From Emiliania huxleyi CCMP1516 (lineage: Eukaryota; Haptophyta; Isochrysidales; Noelaerhabdaceae), in the NCBI RefSeq assembly GCF_000372725.1, contig NW_005202176.1, positions 291,152-355,151 of the forward strand: a stretch of DNA of 64,000 bases, in the 5' to 3' direction. Below the pieces are notes generated by a model. That model worked only from the letters and a program-made list of their open reading frames with translations. It ran no database searches and had not been told where the DNA came from. Below are positions 58,435 to 64,000 of this stretch, in pieces. Within the stretch, counting starts at the first letter, position 1. Each line of letters opens with the position of its first letter. Made by a program: the position numbers and the translations under genes.

Positions 58435-59277
58435 TCATGAGCACGCACTGGTCTCGCTCGCTTTAGGAGCCTTGCAGTGCCCCCTGCGCAAACTCAGGTG
58501 TGCAGCAGTCGTGTAACTCGAGCGGCGGTTGTCCCATATGGTAGCATTGGGGTGAGCCGTCAGCAAGCGCACGAGGACAACGCACTCATAATACATGGTG
58601 TGGAAGCGTCCAGGCGCCAGCGCGTCACATCGTGGCTGGAGGCTGTTTCTGTGCAGCAGCTCGCCGCATCCTCCCTTGGCCGCCACGACGCTCGCAAAGA
58701 CCACGGGTGCTGCCAACCGCGTGCAGATCCACCCCTTGTCGTCGAAGTCGAATCGAGAGACCTCCTGTTGCTCGGGCCGTCGCAGCCCGATGAAGCCGAC
58801 GATGCCCTCGGCGTCACCGACACTCGGCGGCAGGGCACCGTGAAAGTTGGTCAGCACGTCGAAGCGGTGGCGCACCACAAACGCGTGCCCGACCCCGTAC
58901 TGCTGTTCGAACGCCTCCATGAGCCGAAAAGCTCGTCGGATGCCCTCAAACATCACGAGAAATGTGCACATTTCCGGGGAGGTCTCACTGAAGTTGCTGC
59001 ACCCTCGCCAAGCACAGCGGTAGGGCCCGCTGCTGTACACCTCGGACGCAGCGGGTTGCAGCGAGCGCAGCGCGACCAGGAGGGTCTCGGTGCTGGAAGC
59101 GTTCGGCTTGAGGTACTCGTGGTGGAGGCTGGCGAAGAGGTTCATGGTCTCTGGCGGCCCTCCTCCGAGCAGGTGGTGGCGCAGGAGCAGCGCCGTCTGG
59201 GGAGTGAGGTACGGAGCTGCACCGGAGAGGCAAATGGCAAACCGCACTCGCTGGACCGAAGACGCCATAGACGCCAA
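58435..59277 (-). CDS. Glycosyltransferase-like secretory protein
   Basis: Intronless 280-aa frame, start MASMASSVQRVRFAICLSGA. It resembles algal proteins that open with a strand RFAICLSG, followed by a Leu-rich helix (LLLRHHLLGG), TMNLFASLHHEYL, and a central MEAFEQQYGVGHAFVVRHRF with DVL, where the acidic residue follows a strand as in nucleotide-sugar sites. FIGLRRPEQQEVSRFDFDDK and FHTMYYECVVLVRLLTAHPN complete the fold. N-glycosylation sites (NAS, NFS, NAT) fit a luminal protein. Similar in style to the 0.8-2.5 kb gene but without its Cys repeats. Function inferred as Golgi glycosylation; no specific family assigned. Confidence 0.58.
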   Translation of the reverse strand: MASMASSVQRVRFAICLSGAAPYLTPQTALLLRHHLLGGGPPETMNLFASLHHEYLKPNASSTETLLVALRSLQPAASEVYSSGPYRCAWRGCSNFSETSPEMCTFLVMFEGIRRAFRLMEAFEQQYGVGHAFVVRHRFDVLTNFHGALPPSVGDAEGIVGFIGLRRPEQQEVSRFDFDDKGWICTRLAAPVVFASVVAAKGGCGELLHRNSLQPRCDALAPGRFHTMYYECVVLVRLLTAHPNATIWDNRRSSYTTAAHLSLRRGHCKAPKASETSACS

Positions 59278-60267
59278 CCTGTATATCTGGAGAAGGAGGG
59301 CGCCTGTGTTCTCGAGAACCTCGAGGTGGATATCCTTTGGCCGCGTTGGGTAGCGAGGATTGGTGTAACCCGAGCCACGGAGGCGTGTTTTCTGGCGGCC
59401 GACCGTCAGTGCACGGAGTTGCCACTTCTCCGACTGCCCCGGCTAGTTCCCGAGGTCGTCGGGTGTGACCCCTTCGTCCCCCGAGACCTAGCGCGGGTGG
59501 GTTGGAGGGGGCTCGCCCCGTTCCTCCCCATCGGGCCGCGTGAGCGGCCACGCCTCGCAGATTCGTTTCTCGCGCCTGGGTCAGGCGCGCGGGGCATCCC
59601 CCGGGTCGCTCGACCAGCGATCCGAAGAGTGGCCGCTATGCGAGGGAAAGAGCGGGGCCCTCGACGCCTCAGTCCGGCCCTCCGAGGGGGGAAGGGAAGT
59701 GCGGGGTCCCCACGGGCGCCTCAGTTCGGCCCTCCCGAGGGGGGGAGGGGAGCAAGGGGGTGGGGGGATCAGGGTGGTGGGGAGGGGTCTCGGTTTCATG
59801 TGGCTATTACTTGCCTGCGTCTAAATTTAGTGCGGTGTGAAGTGTTTATCGATCTCCCGGAGTGGTTCGATTCCACATAAATCCGAGACGGTGATGGATG
59901 CGTCGTACGGTGGTCTCATGCCCAGTGAGGTAGTGCATCTGGCCACTCCTGATCCTGCTGAACAAGCTCCTCTTGTAGCTCGATCGGTCACACCGCCATC
60001 GCCGTCGGGGAGAGGGGGGACGACACTGCTTCGGCAGCGTGCACCTCGATCCTGTACCGTGTTTGTTATGACCCCCCCCGATGAACACACCAGTGAGGGA
60101 GGGCGAGACGATCGAGGGGTCCCGTACCACGCGGAATCGGCCCTATCCAGTGCTCAAGTGCTCAAGCTGTGGTGTGGCCGGGAAGCCGTGCTAAAGGTGC
60201 GTGCCCGCACTAAAGATGCGGGACCCACACTAAATGTACTGCAGCTGCCCGCACCTAAAGTGAACTA
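59278..60267. other. Intergenic region
   Basis: No gene supported. 59640-59770 is Pro/Gly-codon-like GC repeats with GGCCCTC(C)GAGGGGGG twice. The segment near 60120-60165 (CGCGGAATCGGCCCTATCCAG, shown for position) resembles 23295-23350. Confidence 0.4.
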
Positions 60268-60470
60268 AATGTGGCGCTAAATTGGAGATAAAACACACTA
60301 AATATGTGCTAAATATGTGCTAAATTTGCGCTAAATTTGCGCTAAAATTGCGCTAAATTTGTGCTAAATTTGTGCTAAATTCGCGCTAGAGACGCACTAC
60401 ACACGCACTCGAACACACACTAAATAGCGCACTAAACTATCACTAAAGTTCATTCACACGCACTAAATTT
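60268..60470. repeat. AT-rich tandem repeat, TGTGCTAAATT type
   Basis: About a dozen degenerate 11-12 bp units (TGTGCTAAATA, TGCGCTAAATT, TGCGCTAAAATT), grading into CACACTAAA. Strikingly AT-rich against the GC-rich background. Confidence 0.85.
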
Positions 60471-61630
60471 AGACCCAGGCGCCCTCCGGAGAACAAGTCG
60501 ATCAAAGAGATATATTTCCCATTTCGTGCACAAAGAGCACAAAGGTGGCACCCTCGGCCAGCTGAAGCTCTCGACTCGTCGACCGAACTCTGGACGATGC
60601 CGACCTCAAACCACCAGCGCCAGGAACGACGTGCCGCGGCTCGCCGCGCATCTGTTGCGACCGACGACGTGCCCGACGCCGTCCCGCGGCCGCCAGGAAG
60701 AGGCCCGCGCGACCACTTCTGGGACCCGCGGCCGCCGGGCGTGTGGCGGCACAACGAGTCGAACGAACCGAACCAGCGCAGAGCGGCGCGTCTCACGAGC
60801 GCCCGCGGCCGCCACGCCGCCGCCGTCCGCGGCCGACGGTGGTCGCGAATCAACGCGGCGCGGTGCACCGCTGCGCCTGTCCTTCCGCGCCGCTGGACGT
60901 CGGCCGAGAAGACCGCTTCCCTCTGGGGACCCGACTCCGCGAAGATCGCGCGCGCGTCGTGAGTGGCGGCGCGCGCGCGATCTCTGTTCCCGGGCACGCC
61001 GGTCGCAGTGGCATGGGATCCCAGGCTCAAAAGCGCTCAACAGCGAGCTGCTCCTCCTCCTGCCGCCGCTCCGCTCACCAAGACAACTCGGTGCCGCCGT
61101 TCTCGCCGCCGCCGCCGCCGCCGCCGCCTCGCGCCTTGCCTCCGTCACCGCCGCCCTCCATCTCGCAGCGGCGCGTCCCTCTGATGGCGCGGGCTCCTCG
61201 CTCGTTGGCGCCTCGCCGCCGCCCCCCCTCTCGCCGCCGCTCCGCTCGTGGCCGCCCCATCCCCTGTCAATCCCGCCGCCTCCCCTGTCGATCCCCCCCA
61301 CCGCCGCCACCGCCTCGCGCGTTTAGCGGGCCTTTAAGCTTAGGAATCCTAAATAGAGGTAGGGGGTGCCCACAGGACCCAAAAGAAAATAGCTTTCCGC
61401 CTCAAAAAGGGACGCACGAGGCAAATCTGATGTTGGAGTGTTCCAATAGGAGCGAGGCCTCTTCCGTTGGGGGACAGCCTATAAAGAAAAGAAACGCAAT
61501 GTCGAAGGTGCCACCTTATCAACCACAAAAATAGGCCCGCGCGTGCTGCGCGGCCGTGCGCGGGCCCGGCGAGCGACTAGCGAGCCAACCTGCTAGTAAA
61601 ACAGATTTCAAAGCGTCTGAGAATTGCGCG
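60471..61630. other. Region with no firm gene
   Basis: A + strand frame 60597-60962 (MPTSNHQRQERRAAARRASV...) is Arg-rich and could be coding, but no domain is visible. Downstream GC-rich sequence gives Pro-rich frames on both strands, followed by an AT-richer stretch (61330-61530). Confidence 0.35.
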
Positions 61631-61643
61631 TAGCCCGCGACAG

Positions 61644-62671
61644 GCGCGATCAGCTGGGCCGCGATTGACGACAACCCGTTCGCTTCCTTCGCGTTCGACG
61701 CTAACCAGCCTGCTGCTCCGAAGCGGCCGCGCGTCACGTCGAGCCCCAAGGCGTCGGCGCCGTCCGGCAGCAGCGCTGCGGCAAAGGCGTCGGCGCCGTC
61801 CGCTAGCAGCGCTGCGGCAAAGGCGAGTCCGGCCAAGCCGGCGCCATCTGCGAGTCCCGCGCCGCTGTCCGCGGCGGAGAAGTTGCGGGAGTACCGTCTA
61901 ATCGCCAGCTTCCGCCAGGGCAAGCGCGCAAGCGTCGACGACTTTCATCGCTTTCTTCTCTCGCTCGGCACGGGCGAGGAGCCCGGCGTCGGCGACCCGC
62001 GGCACGGCATGTTCTGGGCGCTCGTCGCCAGTCTGCTTTCGGTGCAGTGCCGCGACCGCGTTGCGCTGGCGGCGACGCGCGCCATGCTTAGGCTGTGCGC
62101 CGGCGAGGGCGCCGCGGGCGTTGCGGCTCTCGGCGAGGAGGAGCTGCTGCGGCTGGTGCACAGCTGCAACTTTTGCGCCTCCAAGGCGAGGTACGTCCGG
62201 GCGGCGGCCGAGCACGCGCAGCGGCACGGCGGGCGCGTCCCGCGCGAGTACGACGCGCTGGTCCAGCTTCCCGGCGTGGGTCCCAAGATTGCACACCTCA
62301 TGCGCAGCGTGGCGTTTGGGGAGGCGGAGGCGGGGATCGTCGTGGACACGCACGTGTTTCGCGTGGCGACCCGGCTGGGCTGGGTGGACGGGGCCGCCGC
62401 GCGTGCGGGGCCAGAGGGCGTGCGCGTGCAGCTCGAGAGGTGGGTCCCGCGCGAGGAGCGCGTCGGCTTCACCCTCGCCGTGGTCGGCTTCGGCCAGCTC
62501 GCGCGCGGAGGCGGCGGCTGGGGCGGGGCGCTGGTGGAGCACGCAAGCAGCGGGGCGCGCGCGACGCGGCTGCCCGACAGCGATGCCGCTGAGGCCGAGT
62601 CTTGCGTGGCCTCAGAGGCGAACATAGAGCTCGCAAAGTCCATCGTGGCGCGGATGGACGCGTCAGGTTAG
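61644..62671 (+). CDS. Endonuclease III-like DNA glycosylase (HhH-GPD)
   Basis: Open frame after a TAG near 61632; it probably begins at an acceptor (GACAG|GCGCG), and no initiator ATG precedes the domain, so 5' exons are missing or unrecognised. The N-terminus is Ala/Ser/Pro/Lys-rich with an NLS-like PKRPRV and a 36-bp tandem duplication (61751-61822). The catalytic core follows: FWALVASLLSVQCRDRVALA, the helix-hairpin-helix LPGVGPKIAHLMRS with the lysine of bifunctional glycosylases, and IVVDTHVFRVATRLGW with the catalytic Asp. This is the NTH1/EndoIII pattern for excision of oxidised pyrimidines. The C-terminal four-cysteine [4Fe-4S] loop is absent; instead GFGQLARGGGGWGG leads to a short tail. 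The 3' end is duplicated at 47.4 kb. Confidence 0.78.
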
Positions 62672-63398
62672 CGGTAGCAAGGGGTGACACCACCTCCGAG
62701 CGTCGCACTTTGGGCACTCATACGTGCTACTGTATTCAATGGGTTGCGAGAAAGTTGTTCACAAAGCGGCGCGCGTGTCATCGGGGCCGTCACACAGGCG
62801 CTTTAAAATATATTGACTTCACCCGCCGCCGCCGCTGTCGAACCACGACAGCACCGCTCCCACTTGGCCATCCACGGCGGCCTTCCGAATGCTTGCAGGG
62901 ACGTCGCCGCCGCGCGACGGATGAGGCGGCGAGTGGCGCGCTGCGGACATAGCGCGAAAGATTTTACCGAAAAAGAGAATTTTACACCACAACACAATAA
63001 TATGTGTTTTGGTTTTAAAAGAAACGGGGAATGAGGGGCCCCGCCACGAGGAGTGCGTTTTGGGGATGCAGAGCGCGCAAGGGGGTAGGGATGAGGCCGC
63101 AAAAGAGGCGCGCGAGGCAAGCAAGGAGGATGTCCGGCTGCAGCGCCGGCTCGAGCACACGAGCAGCACGGCCAGGGAGGTCTGTGTAACAGTGAATATT
63201 GCGCCTGTGGCTCGCGAAAAAAGTCGAGACGAAGGTTTCACAAATCCGAATCGCTTCACATTTCTTCCACGTTCCACCCCTCCCCTGTCTGCTATAGCCG
63301 CAGCCACTCCCAGCTGCTCGGTGTGAACAGAGTTCGTACACCGAGCAGCAGGGAGCAACTCGAGATCCCTCGAGAGTTCACGCGGAGTCGGCTGGGGC
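62672..63398. other. Intergenic region with an ankyrin-like stub on the minus strand
   Basis: On the minus strand (about 62925-62818) DVPASIRKAAVDGQVGAVLS followed by WFDSGGGG resembles the opening of ankyrin proteins such as the 42-kb gene, but a stop follows at once, so it is a stub. The rest, including a near-palindromic CTGCTCGGTGTGAACAGAG near 63315, has no gene. Confidence 0.4.
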
Positions 63399-63406
63399 TA
63401 TAAAAA
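63399..63406 (+). promoter_or_regulatory. TATA box
   Basis: TATAAAAA in a GC-rich setting, 69 bp upstream of the next ATG, at a suitable distance for a short 5' UTR. Confidence 0.6.
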
Positions 63407-63474
63407 AGACAGACCCCTCCCTACCCGAGACACACATCATCCACCCACCACCGACAATCACCGAGCGCTTGCTC

Positions 63475-63954
63475 ATGACCAAGCTGCTGCTCGTCACCTT
63501 CCTCGCCACGGCGTCGGCCCTCAAGGTGGCCGGCGGCCCCGTTGTGCCCCAGCCCGCCGTCAAGCCGTCCTCGACGTCGACCGCCCTCCAGCTGCGCGGC
63601 GGCGGCATGGTCGACCAAGGCGTGTGGCTCAAGGCGGCTTCGGCCTTCTTCGGCTTGTACGGCGTCGGCTTCCTGCTCGCCCCAGAGATGACCATCACCC
63701 AGAACTTTGTCGTCACGCCCGACAAGTACCACTCCTTCTTCGCACGCAACATTGGGCTGTGCATCCTGTACACGGTGTATCTGCTCAACTACAAGATGGA
63801 CGTTGCGGCAGCTGTGCCCGCGCTGGTCGCGTACATGGCCATCTGCGCTGTCGTCGGCCCGGTGTATGCCGAGCTCAAGCTGGAGACCACGCCGGCGCAC
63901 AAGGCCGCCCTGCTCATGGTTCCGTTTATCGTGACCGGGCTGCTTGCGCTTTAA
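63475..63954 (+). CDS. Small secretory or plastid-envelope membrane protein with LRGGG motif
   Basis: Complete 159-aa intronless frame. MTKLLLVTFLATASALKVAG is a signal peptide; ALQLRGGG about 20 residues later is a pattern I associate with processed secretory or organelle-targeted proteins of haptophytes and stramenopiles. The mature protein has about four hydrophobic helices (VWLKAASAFFGLYGVGFLLA, IGLCILYTVYLL, ALVAYMAICAVVGPVY, ALLMVPFIVTGLLAL), so it is a compact integral membrane protein. No named family is certain. A TATA box at 63399 supports an independent, possibly well-expressed gene. Confidence 0.72.
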   Translation: MTKLLLVTFLATASALKVAGGPVVPQPAVKPSSTSTALQLRGGGMVDQGVWLKAASAFFGLYGVGFLLAPEMTITQNFVVTPDKYHSFFARNIGLCILYTVYLLNYKMDVAAAVPALVAYMAICAVVGPVYAELKLETTPAHKAALLMVPFIVTGLLAL

Positions 63955-64000
63955 GCCCGGTCATACTCTCGCACGTGTGCACAACGCTCTGGTGAGTCAA

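Noticed and set aside
59840..59890. Possible tRNA: GTGGTTCGATTCCAC looks like a T-arm with B box
   Set aside because: No matching acceptor stem, D-arm or anticodon arm could be placed within 60-100 bases upstream.
1..64000. Bacterial or organellar origin of the window
   Set aside because: Numerous phase-consistent spliceosomal introns, signal and transit peptides, and eukaryotic families (PUB, MORN, SULT) exclude it.

Overview
The window looks like nuclear DNA of a GC-rich unicellular alga, most likely a haptophyte (inference). Supporting signs are short spliceosomal introns of about 45-230 bp with many GC-AG donors, a bipartite plastid presequence with a phenylalanine at the predicted cleavage point (3.6 kb), a secretory protein with an 'LRGGG' processing-like motif (63.5 kb), an ankyrin protein with an Ala/Glu/Lys-rich tail, and secretory-type glycosyltransferases with cysteine modules. 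Dinoflagellates and pelagophytes are alternatives, because they also use unusual donors or introner-type introns. Genes lie on both strands, so a bacterial reading is excluded.

Layout. 0-12 kb: a glycosyltransferase-like protein with three Cys-rich repeats (-), a duplicated-domain plastid protein (+), a signal-anchored Pro-rich protein with a SHOCT tail (+), an ABC transporter apparently missing its core membrane domain (-), and a GT8-like protein with a 58-bp tandem duplication (-). 12-21.6 kb: an acidic low-complexity ORF (-), a proton-pump fragment that stops just before its phosphorylation site, a retroelement 3' fragment, a PUB/UBX protein, a TIR-flanked element, a multi-pass membrane protein and a MORN protein. 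21.6-27.3 kb: a repeat-rich intergenic stretch with heat-shock-element-like palindromes, then a 13-exon tail-anchored TPR co-chaperone gene. 27.7-33.7 kb: a small basic protein, a Copia-like gag-protease remnant, a large unknown ORF, a PurE fragment and a prolyl-4-hydroxylase-like gene. 34.4-44.2 kb: sulfotransferase, GNAT acetyltransferase, a large glycosyltransferase, an alpha/beta hydrolase and an ankyrin protein. 45-50.8 kb: the 3' part of a methylmalonyl-CoA mutase gene carrying a minisatellite, a retroelement, and a large palindrome ending in a 100-N assembly gap. 51-57.4 kb: a satellite of ten ~380-bp units flanked by a mosaic of duplicated blocks. 57.4-64 kb: a ribonucleotide reductase fragment, another glycosyltransferase-like gene, AT-rich repeats, an endonuclease III-like gene whose 3' end is copied at 47.4 kb, and a small secretory membrane protein with a TATA box.

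The unifying signal is at intron boundaries. Reconstructed introns mostly start with GC (nearly always GCG), two fit GA-AG best, and many are flanked by matching AG|GC(G) on both sides. Repeatedly an exon edge with its splice signal has been tandemly duplicated, often with a short minisatellite between the copies (7.3-7.85, 10.2, 25.8, 46.2-46.8 kb). One 58-bp duplication of coding sequence would be removed exactly by splicing at AG|GT. This looks like ongoing creation or remodelling of introns by local tandem duplication, alongside a dispersed introner-like polypyrimidine element. Exon structures here are hand-built from frame and splice continuity and have not been confirmed with transcripts.
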